Shown in pieces: positions 16,284 to 23,353 of a stretch of DNA of 36,583 bases. The stretch's first letter is position 1, and each line of letters opens with the position of its first letter. The translations under genes were made by a program, and so were the position numbers. The notes under the pieces were generated by a model. It saw only the letters and a program-made list of their open reading frames with translations, did not search any database and was not told where the DNA came from. Source of the DNA: an uncultured Hungatella sp. (lineage in GTDB: Bacteria; Bacillota; Clostridia; Lachnospirales; Lachnospiraceae); contig CAJTUV010000034.1 of NCBI GenBank assembly GCA_910579515.1, positions 1 through 36,583 on the forward strand, read 5' to 3'.

Positions 16284-17730
16284 CCTCTCCCTCCACATCT
16301 GGTTCCTTTAAGAGCTCCAGTCCAGCCATTGGATCCGCCATCATGCGGCTATTGGTATAGGTTCTTCCCTTTCCTGCTTTTATGCTTTCATCAGAGATTT
16401 TTCTATACATCCCTGTCTCATCTGACATAGCCTGCAGTTCCTGCTGGGCTGTAGCAGAATCAATCAGATCGTTCTGGTAAACAGCTAAGATGGCATTTGT
16501 CTTCTGGTCTGCAATCTCTGCAACCTCTTTCGCGTCTGGAGTCTGCATTGGCGGGAAATCAATATCCATATCATCCGGTATTTCTCCCCAGGCAGACAGA
16601 GCCATGATAGGAAGAATCCGTTCAATGATTCCACGCAGTTCCGTCTCTCTAAGGCCGTCGATATAGTCATAATAATTTCTCATATCTGACTCACCGGTCG
16701 CATTCAGTCCTGAAGGCGAACGCCCAAACAGCTTCGTTACTGGTGTCCGTGCTGCTCCAGCTACATCCATCATAATGCAGTCATAAACATCTGACAGCCC
16801 TGTAAAAGTATACTGAGTATTATGTATGGCGTCTCCTTTGTTAATGATACGGGTGCCAAAATTATTTTCCATAATGGACTGTGCCGCCATTAAATTCCAG
16901 AATCGGCGCTGCATTTCTGTATTAGCAGTTCCCAGCAGCTGGTCAAGGCCTTCGGCTTCCATATAGTTAATATTAGCCCTGAAAGTCAGAGCGGCAATAT
17001 TGCCTGCCACATTATCCCTGCGGACCACCTCATTATAAATGGCCTCAATCTCGGATTCCCCCCAGTACATCTCTGTGACCTGCTCCATCCATGGAAGCTC
17101 CCGTCCAATAAAGCGTACAATCCGACTGTGATGCACCCTTGTCATCAGACCGCCAGATAAATCATCCTGAATCGTATAATATGCAGGAAGACCAAAATCC
17201 TGTTCTTCTGGATCCGTAACCAATTCACTTTCTGGGTAAATGCCGTTCCAGCGGTCAAGTATCTGCAGGCCCAAAAAACTCCCAGGCATGACGGTTTCAG
17301 GGTCTAAAGGCTGGCTTAAATCCCTGTGTCCTTTAATCAGAATGATTCCTGCTGCCCCTCCATACAGCCTTCCCCAGTACATGCCAAGAAGCAGCTTTTT
17401 CCTGATTTGGGTCTGCCGCTCTAAGCGTGTCATCTGCTTCAAATATTCCGGCTCCAGACTGGTTTTGAGCTCATACCACTTTCGGATCATGTCATTAGGA
17501 ATGGTGGCAATAATATTCTGCACGATCCAGTTATCGCGGTAAAGACTGGTTAAGAGCTGGTAATTCTGGCTCAGCCGTGTCATAGGATATTCTGTGGCCT
17601 GAAGAAGGTCCATAGTCCCCCAGCCAATGCGCGCTGCCGGATTAGAAAAGGCGTCCATCGTTTGAACGGGTGCCTGCTTGTTTTTATTTGTATCCGCTCT
17701 TGTGCGGTGAGTGGTTCGTTTTCTGCTCAT
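16273..17730 (-). CDS. Phage portal protein (DUF1073-type)
   Basis: The protein of 485 aa fits the DUF1073 portal family. Features are AARIGWGTMDLLQATEYP, the RDNWIVQNIIATIPNDMIRK segment, GLQILDRWNGIYP, and RTPVTKLFGRSPSGLNATGE near residue 330. Sequence databases sometimes label this family by anti-CBASS Acb1, but I see no second domain or paired H-x-T motifs, so this is an ordinary portal. It forms the dodecameric DNA channel at one capsid vertex. ATG 17730 (MSRKRTTH) overlaps the terminase stop in ATGA. Confidence 0.93.
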   Translation of the reverse strand: MSRKRTTHRTRADTNKNKQAPVQTMDAFSNPAARIGWGTMDLLQATEYPMTRLSQNYQLLTSLYRDNWIVQNIIATIPNDMIRKWYELKTSLEPEYLKQMTRLERQTQIRKKLLLGMYWGRLYGGAAGIILIKGHRDLSQPLDPETVMPGSFLGLQILDRWNGIYPESELVTDPEEQDFGLPAYYTIQDDLSGGLMTRVHHSRIVRFIGRELPWMEQVTEMYWGESEIEAIYNEVVRRDNVAGNIAALTFRANINYMEAEGLDQLLGTANTEMQRRFWNLMAAQSIMENNFGTRIINKGDAIHNTQYTFTGLSDVYDCIMMDVAGAARTPVTKLFGRSPSGLNATGESDMRNYYDYIDGLRETELRGIIERILPIMALSAWGEIPDDMDIDFPPMQTPDAKEVAEIADQKTNAILAVYQNDLIDSATAQQELQAMSDETGMYRKISDESIKAGKGRTYTNSRMMADPMAGLELLKEPDVEGEDEI

Positions 17731-19040
17731 ATAATCCCTGTCCTCCAACTTGGCAATATCGTCTTTACATAATATCTAAGCGCATCTGGTCCATGGTCTC
17801 TCTGCTTCACTGGCTTTTCTTCTCCTCGCTCCTCTGCTGCCTTCTCGTCCCACGCATAAGACTGCATTTCTGATTTTAAGCCTTTACAACTACAATTAAT
17901 CATAATATGGCGCTGGGCCAGTAAAGAAGCTACTGCCCTAATGCCATCCAACACCTCATTATCTGCCGGTTTTACATAAAAGCCACGATTCCTAAGTTCT
18001 ACAATAAAAGACGCAGCCGAAGGATCGACTACAATCGTACACTGTTCCTCCGGCATCTTACCCATAAACTCTATCATATCGTCTGCATACTGGGCATCAG
18101 TTTTCTGGGGATTTTTTGATCTCCTGGCTTCTTCTGAACGGCTGTCCCAGCGATACTCCCGATCCACCCAGATTGTCTCCCCATCATCCCATATCTCCAG
18201 GAATACACAAGGATTCGTTGTGCCATAATCTACAGCAATATATTTTTGAGCTATGGACTTTAATGCTGCAGGCCTCTCTTTTTCTGTGTAATAATTTTCA
18301 TCTGTACACATAGTATAAATTAAACCTTCAGCAACCGCCCATAATCCCTGTATATACCGCTTGAAAAACACACCAGCATACTGGCTCATGTATCTGGCCT
18401 TAATTTTTTCTGTCAGGCTCAGATTGTCTTCCATTGTAAAATGCAGATAAAGAAGGTTCTTATCCTTCTTTTTGTCAATCCACTCTGTTTTGAACCAGTG
18501 CATAGGGCCTGCCGGATTGCAGTTAAACCAATACTTGCTGCCATCAACGGAACAGCGTCCGGTTGCCTGATTGACAAAGGATTCCGGCATTAATGCTACC
18601 TCATCAAAAAAGGCCCCTGCTGCCGTAATGCCCTGTACTAAATCCTGGGAACCTTCATCTTTACCACCGAAAATAAAGAAATAGTTTGTTTTGCCTTTAT
18701 AGGATACCTCCAACATATTGGGCAGGTCACCGGAAACATGATAGATCCATTGGTATCCCCGGCTGGTAAGCATTAATTTTAAATTTTGAAGAACATTGCG
18801 CTTAAAAGAACTGATTGTCTTTCCGGCCATTATAAAATTTTGTCCGTCAAAGGACTCCATAGCCCAAAAGACAAAGCCTAATGACATAGCTATCGTCTTG
18901 CCAGAGCGGATTGCACCATCCGCAATAATCCCATCAAAATCCTTTACCGGACTTTCTGACAGCCACCAGTTCATAACCTGCCGCTGCTTTTTGGAGAAGG
19001 ACTGAAATTTAAATATCGGTTTTTTCTTCTTCATCTGCAT
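17727..19040 (-). CDS. terL: Terminase large subunit (PBSX XtmB-like)
   Basis: The 437-aa protein is the packaging ATPase-nuclease. The Walker A motif is DGAIRSGKT (residues 41-49), Walker B is AFFDE (143-147), and the RNase H-like nuclease carries acidic residues in IAVDYGTTNP (D271), VVDPSAAS (D339) and RDHGPDALRY (D415/D419). It fits the PBSX terminase large family. It pumps DNA into the prohead and cuts it. The start overlaps the small subunit gene by 32 nt. Confidence 0.96.
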   Translation of the reverse strand: MQMKKKKPIFKFQSFSKKQRQVMNWWLSESPVKDFDGIIADGAIRSGKTIAMSLGFVFWAMESFDGQNFIMAGKTISSFKRNVLQNLKLMLTSRGYQWIYHVSGDLPNMLEVSYKGKTNYFFIFGGKDEGSQDLVQGITAAGAFFDEVALMPESFVNQATGRCSVDGSKYWFNCNPAGPMHWFKTEWIDKKKDKNLLYLHFTMEDNLSLTEKIKARYMSQYAGVFFKRYIQGLWAVAEGLIYTMCTDENYYTEKERPAALKSIAQKYIAVDYGTTNPCVFLEIWDDGETIWVDREYRWDSRSEEARRSKNPQKTDAQYADDMIEFMGKMPEEQCTIVVDPSAASFIVELRNRGFYVKPADNEVLDGIRAVASLLAQRHIMINCSCKGLKSEMQSYAWDEKAAEERGEEKPVKQRDHGPDALRYYVKTILPSWRTGII

Positions 19041-19818
19041 TCTCCCAGTCCGTCCAATCTGTCTCTGCAGTGCCCTTTAAAGCCTCCATAAAACCGTCAT
19101 CTGGAATCTCTTCTTCCTCTGCCATTCCACTGGATTTCGCTGCTATTTCAAGCTTTTTCATTTCAATCTGTAACTGTGCTTCATCAACTCCAAACCTATG
19201 CAGGGCTTCTATTGCCCTCTGCTTCCGTGCCTGTACACGGGTCAAGGCTTCTTCTATATTCTGAATCTGCCCCAGCTTACCTTGATATTCCTTTAAGTCA
19301 GTCTCTTTATCTTTCTCCGTGCCATACTTACGGCTTACCAGTGTCATGCCTTCTAGTGCTTCTCCATTTGGCAGCTCATCTGCAGTTCCCTTTATAGCTT
19401 CTATCCTCTTTAGCATACGCCGTTCCCTAACCGTCAGGAGCTGTATTTCCTGCATTAAAAGACGCTGTTTATCTTCTGGAACTGAATATGCGAGACATTT
19501 TTCCTCGTCATCCAGGCAATCAAAAAGGAGAGCTTCGAACTCTCCAGTCGTAATAGCATTCTTATTTCCTGGCGGTCCAGTACCACCATGTCCTACTGCA
19601 TTGCGGTTTCCAGGCTGCGCACCTCTATTTCTTTTAGTAACGTTACCTTTTCGATTTGGTAACGTTACTTTATCCCATTTGTCCAGACTCTTCCATTTGC
19701 GAACCTGCTCTTCTGAAACTTGTAATTCGACCGCAATATCCTTTAACTGCCGTTTTCTCCCACTTTCTAACCACATCTGGAAAGCCTTATCTCTATTTGG
19801 GCTTCTTGACCTAGACAA
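19009..19818 (-). CDS. terS: Terminase small subunit
   Basis: The 269-aa protein is the DNA-recognition subunit. A helix-turn-helix lies at residues about 24-45 (LKDIAVELQVSEEQVRKWKS), as in PBSX XtmA-type proteins, followed by a Gly/Asn/Lys-rich linker (GNRNAVGHGGTGPPGNKNAI) and a long coiled-coil part (130-230) for oligomerisation. The start is TTG at 19818 after AGGTGGTGATGT; no ATG fits. It heads the late operon, about 70 nt after a strong terminator hairpin. Confidence 0.92.
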   Translation of the reverse strand: MSRSRSPNRDKAFQMWLESGRKRQLKDIAVELQVSEEQVRKWKSLDKWDKVTLPNRKGNVTKRNRGAQPGNRNAVGHGGTGPPGNKNAITTGEFEALLFDCLDDEEKCLAYSVPEDKQRLLMQEIQLLTVRERRMLKRIEAIKGTADELPNGEALEGMTLVSRKYGTEKDKETDLKEYQGKLGQIQNIEEALTRVQARKQRAIEALHRFGVDEAQLQIEMKKLEIAAKSSGMAEEEEIPDDGFMEALKGTAETDWTDWENADEEEKTDI

Positions 19819-19879
19819 ACATCACCACCTCTCATTCGTTTCGTTTTTGTTTTATTTTTTTTAATATATTCTTCCAAAC

Positions 19880-19913
19880 AAAAACCAGCCGCCAAGCTTT
19901 CACCTGGCGACTG
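19880..19913 (-). terminator. Strong intrinsic terminator between the late regulator and the terminase
   Basis: On the minus strand the segment 19913-19886 folds as a 12-bp stem (with a few G-T pairs) closed by a GAAA tetraloop, starting CAGTCGCC and ending GGCGGCTG, followed at 19884-19880 by TTTTT. It lies about 50-80 nt downstream of the predicted late promoter and 62 nt before the terminase gene. It either ends the early transcript or holds back late transcription until an antiterminator acts. Confidence 0.85.
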
Positions 19914-19969
19914 CTATGAGGAAGGGGTATAGGAGAGCCATGGGCAACTTGCCTTCGGCTTCTGATTTT

Positions 19970-20004
19970 ATTATAAAACGATATTTCCGATATAAACGAT
20001 ATTT
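19970..20004 (-). promoter_or_regulatory. Predicted late promoter with two 11-bp direct repeats
   Basis: The minus strand has TATAAT at 19975-19970. Two perfect copies of AAACGATATTT (19976-19986 and 19994-20004, reading on the plus strand) lie where the -35 element would be, 18 bp apart. No good TTGACA is present, which fits a promoter that needs an activator such as the ArpU/RinA-like protein encoded just upstream. Confidence 0.5.
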
Positions 20005-20442
20005 TTACCTTATGCCACATTTTTTTAAATACTTATCCCTAATATATAGCCTTGGATAATCCTCATTGCCTTGATAGCCAATCTTTTTGGCTATTTGTAC
20101 CCAAGTCATACCTTCTATGTAAAACATGCGAAAGACACATCTTGTCTGTCCATCCTCAATACTGTCAATCCACGTTCTTATTGCCTCTGCCTCTTCCTTT
20201 TTCCTTACCAGAATTTCTTTTCTATGTTCAAATAAATCCCACTCGAAACCAACAACCGCTTCTGGTTTAGGCGGCCAATAAAAGCCATTCAGGATTGTAC
20301 TGTGCCCAATACCTTTGCTGCCCTTCAGCATTTCATCCAGTTCATATTCTAATACCGCTATTTCTTGCATAAGTTTTCTGTAGTTTTTCAGCCGCTTTCT
20401 CGTAATCCCTGCGCTCAATATAATCTCCTCCCTGTCAATCAC
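20005..20442 (-). CDS. ArpU/RinA-like late transcription regulator
   Basis: The 145-aa protein has an N-terminal coiled-coil part (KRLKNYRKLMQEIAVLEYEL) and a C-terminal sigma-70 region 4-like helix-turn-helix (RCVFRMFYIEGMTWVQIAKK, residues about 104-125). This is the layout of ArpU/RinA/DUF1492 phage late activators, which are normally encoded right before the terminase genes, as here. It probably switches on the late operon by acting at the repeats and terminator downstream of it. The start is GTG in a 4-nt overlap with the preceding gene. Confidence 0.85.
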   Translation of the reverse strand: MIDREEIILSAGITRKRLKNYRKLMQEIAVLEYELDEMLKGSKGIGHSTILNGFYWPPKPEAVVGFEWDLFEHRKEILVRKKEEAEAIRTWIDSIEDGQTRCVFRMFYIEGMTWVQIAKKIGYQGNEDYPRLYIRDKYLKKCGIR

Positions 20443-20810
20443 TTTGCCTTCTGCTTATACACACGTTCTCCGAAAAGATATTCCTCCTCCTTCCTCTGCC
20501 GTCCTAAAAGCTGCTTCATTTTGTTTAAGGTGTCCCTGTGAGGCTTCTCTTCAAAGAACCTCACCACCTGCTCATTCAGCTTTACAATATCCTTATTCCG
20601 TCGACGTTCTTTCCTGCTTCTCTGTAGCCTGGTGGCGACTTTATTCCGTTCGGCCTTATTTGAGGCAAACTCCATTTCGTGAAGCAGATCCTGAAGCCGC
20701 TTGTCTTCTTCATTCAGCGCTTCACTGGCTATTTGATACTCTGTATGGCACTGGTTGATAAAGTTTAAAAACTCTGATAATTGTTCCGCTGGTGTCTTCT
20801 TGTTCTGCAT
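20439..20810 (-). CDS. Small basic coiled-coil protein, unknown function
   Basis: The 123-aa protein is highly charged. Residues 28-100 are rich in Lys/Arg/Glu with heptad-like leucine spacing (LQDLLHEMEFASNKAERNKV, NEQVVRFFEEKPHRDTLNKM), which suggests a coiled coil. ATG 20810 has AAAGGAGACGG upstream. It is coupled by a GTGA overlap to the late regulator, so it could help or modulate that protein. I do not recognise the family. Confidence 0.75.
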   Translation of the reverse strand: MQNKKTPAEQLSEFLNFINQCHTEYQIASEALNEEDKRLQDLLHEMEFASNKAERNKVATRLQRSRKERRRNKDIVKLNEQVVRFFEEKPHRDTLNKMKQLLGRQRKEEEYLFGERVYKQKAK

Positions 20811-20830
20811 AGTTTACCGTCTCCTTTGTT

Positions 20831-21841
20831 TTATGCTAACCTCTCCCTTACATAACGTAGCGTGGCCGGTGTTGATTGGGCATAATACTGGGCCGTTACT
20901 GCTGGGTTGGAATGGCCCATGATTTCCTGGATAATCCCTAAGTCTACACCTTTATTTTTAAGAGACATGCCAAGAGTTTTTCGCATTTTATGTGGATATA
21001 CGCGGACCTCCATTTTTGCCCTTTTGCCGATTCCGTGAAATACTCCGTATATGCCATTGATAGTCATCACGCTGTGCGGACTTTGACTCCTGGGGAAGAG
21101 ATAGGGACTATCAAAGCCCCTGTTCTTTATATATTCGTACAGGTAATATCTCGCGTCTTCATCCAGATATATCGTCCTATACTTATCGTTTTTTTCACCT
21201 AAAATCAGTGCGTCCCCTGTCTCCCAATCTATCTGGTCCGTGGTAATATGCACCAGCTCCCCTGCTCTGGCTCCTGTACTCCGTAATACCTCCAGCAATG
21301 CACGCTCTTTTCTATTTTTACATGCCTCACGCAACCGAATGATTTCCTGGCCGCTAAAGTAATCAATCGGCTTTTGAACCACCCTTTTTGGCTCAATCGC
21401 GTCCACCGGATTATCGCTAATCATTTTCTCTTTTCGCATCCACGTAAAAAATGCGGAAAGATTACGACGTGCGTTGTTGTATGTAGACGCTTGTACACCA
21501 GGTCTTTTCTCGTACCAGTGTAAATAGTATGATATGTCCGCCTCATCCATTTTGGTTAAGGGTTTGTGTATCAGTGTCAGTAAACTTTTTACTGTAAACA
21601 GATAAGCTTTTTTTGTGCTGTCCTTAATCCTCTTTTTGTAGATATAAAGCTTTATAATATCCTGGTTTTTATCATCTGTATCGTCTATCAAAGCCGGAAG
21701 CGTGGGTATGCTGTCCATATTTACCTTGACAAGCTCAGCGGTAATTGACTGCTCCAAAATCTGTAAAATGTCCCTGTCCACACAATCAGACATCTGGATA
21801 ATGATGTTATTTAAAAACTCCTTTTTTGCATTATTCCCCAT
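20831..21841 (-). CDS. Second tyrosine recombinase (XerC/D-like)
   Basis: The 336-aa protein is a complete tyrosine recombinase. An N-terminal SAM-like core-binding domain covers about residues 60-145 (KDSTKKAYLFTVKSLLTLIH, STYNNARRNLSAFFTWMRKE). The catalytic residues are present: R192 (TGARAGEL), a Lys near 217-220 (GEKNDKYR), H284 and R287 (YPHKMRKTL), H310 (IMGHSNP) and a tyrosine at 319/320 (VTAQYYAQ). It is more Xer-like than the integrase at the tRNA end. It may resolve multimers or act on an internal site; no pair of inverted recombination sites was found. ATG 21841 has GGAGAAGGAAAT upstream. Confidence 0.9.
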   Translation of the reverse strand: MGNNAKKEFLNNIIIQMSDCVDRDILQILEQSITAELVKVNMDSIPTLPALIDDTDDKNQDIIKLYIYKKRIKDSTKKAYLFTVKSLLTLIHKPLTKMDEADISYYLHWYEKRPGVQASTYNNARRNLSAFFTWMRKEKMISDNPVDAIEPKRVVQKPIDYFSGQEIIRLREACKNRKERALLEVLRSTGARAGELVHITTDQIDWETGDALILGEKNDKYRTIYLDEDARYYLYEYIKNRGFDSPYLFPRSQSPHSVMTINGIYGVFHGIGKRAKMEVRVYPHKMRKTLGMSLKNKGVDLGIIQEIMGHSNPAVTAQYYAQSTPATLRYVRERLA

Positions 21842-21860
21842 ATTTCCTTCTCCTTTTTGA

Positions 21861-21900
21861 TTGCTTAAGGACTAAAAATATGGTATACTATCCTTAAGCA
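21861..21900 (+). promoter_or_regulatory. Promoter enclosed by a 10-bp perfect inverted repeat
   Basis: TTGCTT (21861-21866), a 17-bp spacer and TATACT (21884-21889) form a good plus-strand promoter. The arms TGCTTAAGGA (21862-21871) and TCCTTAAGCA (21891-21900) flank it, covering the -35 and the start site. This looks like an operator for a dimeric repressor or an Xer-type binding site. It faces away from the recombinase gene, whose start lies 20 nt to the left. Confidence 0.6.
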
Positions 21901-21958
21901 GAAAGACTAAGCGGCGGAGTTATCTTGGCGGATGACCGCCGCTTGTTAATTTGTTTTT
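21896..21958 (+). ncRNA. Possible short non-coding RNA on the opposite strand
   Basis: A transcript from the promoter at 21861-21889 would start near 21896 and reach the terminator made of AAGCGGCGG (21909-21917) and CCGCCGCTT (21936-21944), followed by TTGTTAATTTGTTTTT. That gives an RNA of about 60 nt. A second hairpin GGCGG-ATGA-CCGCC (21927-21940) competes with the terminator stem, so the structure could switch. No protein frame fits. Confidence 0.45.
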
Positions 21959-21961
21959 AAA

Positions 21962-22210
21962 CTATACTTCTTTTTCTTTGCTGTTTTCTTCCTCTTTCTG
22001 GGTTTTTATATTTTCCATAACATTTTTTAGTACCATTTCAAATGGATTGAACATTGGTTGTTCCGTCTTCGATTCTGTTTTTGCTATTACAAAAACAATA
22101 TTTGCAGCTATTTGATTCGCAAAATCAGAATTTCGAATTTCTTTCATGGCCAAATTATAGGAATGGATGTAGGCCATCGTAAGGCTCTCTGCTTTTTCCT
22201 TGATTATCAT
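21962..22210 (-). CDS. Small conserved phage protein, unknown function
   Basis: The 82-aa protein starts at ATG 22210 with AAAGGAGAAATAAG upstream. The N-terminal part (EKAESLTMAYIHSYNLAMKE) is helical, and the C-terminus is a highly charged Lys/Glu tail. Similar small proteins are frequent in Clostridia prophages but without known function. It is the last gene before the recombinase, and the possible small RNA is encoded just beyond it on the other strand. Confidence 0.65.
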   Translation of the reverse strand: MIIKEKAESLTMAYIHSYNLAMKEIRNSDFANQIAANIVFVIAKTESKTEQPMFNPFEMVLKNVMENIKTQKEEENSKEKEV

Positions 22211-22339
22211 CTTATTTCTCCTTTAAAGTTGTATTTAATTGACATAACCCTCTCACTATGCGAACTATTTCTATTTTGGAAACTGTTCAATCCTTATAAG
22301 CTCTTCTGTATAATTGCATAAATTCCTTTCACAATTATT

Positions 22340-22522
22340 TCAGTTTAATTGTGTAAATCTGTCCATAAAATTATTTTTCCAGCGGCTTTCTGCTCCCCCT
22401 GTTTCCTGTAAAATATCAACTTCCTGATACTCACAGTACCCCTCATTTTTTGTACATATGTCAACACTATATGTATTGTTTTGATGAGGACATGGGCTTT
22501 CCATAGTGCACATTAAATTCAT
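22340..22522 (-). CDS. Small cysteine-rich protein, unknown function
   Basis: The 60-aa protein has five cysteines (MNLMCTMESPCPHQ, DICTKNEGYCEYQEV), a spacing that could bind a metal. ATG 22522 has GAGGAGAAAACGG upstream, a good ribosome binding site, so it is probably expressed. It follows the 117-aa gene by 12 nt. I do not recognise the family. The same strand and spacing suggest it is part of the early operon. Confidence 0.65.
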   Translation of the reverse strand: MNLMCTMESPCPHQNNTYSVDICTKNEGYCEYQEVDILQETGGAESRWKNNFMDRFTQLN

Positions 22523-22534
22523 CCGTTTTCTCCT

Positions 22535-22888
22535 CTAACTCTCATTATCTTTTACTTTAACTCCGCCAATAAACCATTCCAGGTTAAAATCTCCCGCTGG
22601 CAGATCCATAAGCAATGCTGAAGAATAGCTACAATCGCATTTCTCATATCTAAAATTCCAGTCCGGCAATTCCTCCCATTCGTTTACCTTTGTCATTCCG
22701 ACAAGCCAGCAGCCATTGTTCATTGAAACATTGCTGTACTGACCTACAACAAGCACTCTGCCCCGCTCTCCGCAATCTACCACGCATTGGATAGGCTTGC
22801 CATTTGAGCAGTTATCACAATCCTGATTTGTTATCCCATACTCTCCAAAAGTATCATCACTGTATCCATGAAAGATCAATGTTCTCAT
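22535..22888 (-). CDS. Unknown early phage protein (117 aa)
   Basis: I chose ATG 22888 (MRTLIFHGYSDD), which lies 9 nt after GGAGAGG; a GTG six codons upstream overlaps the ribosome binding site and is unlikely. The protein has several cysteines (NQDCDNCSNGKPIQCVVDCG and YEKCDCSYSSA) and a beta-rich central part (RGRVLVVGQYSNVSMNNGCW). It could be a small metal-binding or nucleic-acid-related protein. No family is recognised. Confidence 0.65.
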   Translation of the reverse strand: MRTLIFHGYSDDTFGEYGITNQDCDNCSNGKPIQCVVDCGERGRVLVVGQYSNVSMNNGCWLVGMTKVNEWEELPDWNFRYEKCDCSYSSALLMDLPAGDFNLEWFIGGVKVKDNES

Positions 22889-22937
22889 TTTTCTATTCCT
22901 CTCCACTAAACCCTAATTTAGTGCTCTCAATATGACC

Positions 22938-23072
22938 TCATCTCAATCTGTCCTTATATTTATCAAGCACTCTAATGGCATCTTTAATTGCTTCATTGTA
23001 TTTACGCGTTCCTTCGTACTCAGAACTCTCCTTGATACCTTTCATGCTTGTATCCATAAATCTCATCTTCAT
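22938..23072 (-). CDS. Small protein (44 aa), unknown function
   Basis: A 44-codon frame starts at ATG 23072, 6 nt after AAAAGGAG, and ends with TGA at 22938-22940. The protein begins MKMRFMDTSMKGIKESSEYE and ends in a basic helix (IKDAIRVLDKYKDRLR). A second frame (23020-23130) overlaps it but has a weaker start context, so this one is preferred. It fills the gap between the 65-aa and 117-aa genes. Confidence 0.5.
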   Translation of the reverse strand: MKMRFMDTSMKGIKESSEYEGTRKYNEAIKDAIRVLDKYKDRLR

Positions 23073-23146
23073 AAAGAGCTCCTTTTTTATTTCCGTGTAT
23101 AAATCCAATACCATATTCCTCCAACTCCATTCGTCTCACAGCCTTC

Positions 23147-23344
23147 TCATTTTCTCTGATTAAGCTCTTCTACCAGACTAAGAATTGTTTCTTTCATAAA
23201 AGGATAACTCTCTCTCAGTTTTGCCGACAAATCCACAATCTGATCCCACTCCTGGGAATCCTTTTGCGGAACATTATTTTTGTACTTATTCCAAAACTGG
23301 TTATATACTTCATTAAATCCATCCCTCACCTGCTCATTTGTCAT
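23147..23344 (-). CDS. Small helical protein (65 aa), unknown function
   Basis: ATG 23344 follows AAGGTGATGTT, 9 nt beyond the stop of the helicase gene. The sequence (EVYNQFWNKYKNNVPQKDSQ, then LREYPFMKETILSLVEELNQ-like) is predicted all-helical and soluble. Small proteins of this pattern are common after phage replication genes. No function is recognised. Confidence 0.65.
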   Translation of the reverse strand: MTNEQVRDGFNEVYNQFWNKYKNNVPQKDSQEWDQIVDLSAKLRESYPFMKETILSLVEELNQRK

Positions 23345-23353
23345 AACATCACC

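Noticed and set aside
16273..17730. Portal protein as an anti-CBASS Acb1 enzyme
   Set aside because: The family name is linked to Acb1 in databases, but no additional 2H phosphoesterase domain or paired H-x-T motifs are seen.
19832..20020. A 62-codon minus-strand frame between the late regulator and the terminase
   Set aside because: It runs through the promoter-like repeats and the terminator hairpin, has no good ribosome binding site, and its composition is not protein-like.
22211..22339. Very short frames (10-12 codons) with ribosome-binding-like sequence in the gap before the 82-aa gene
   Set aside because: They are too short to support, and nothing else is seen in this 130-nt gap.
23020..23130. 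A 36-codon minus-strand frame overlapping the 44-aa gene
   Set aside because: Its ribosome binding site is weak, and the overlapping 44-aa frame has a better one. It remains possible.
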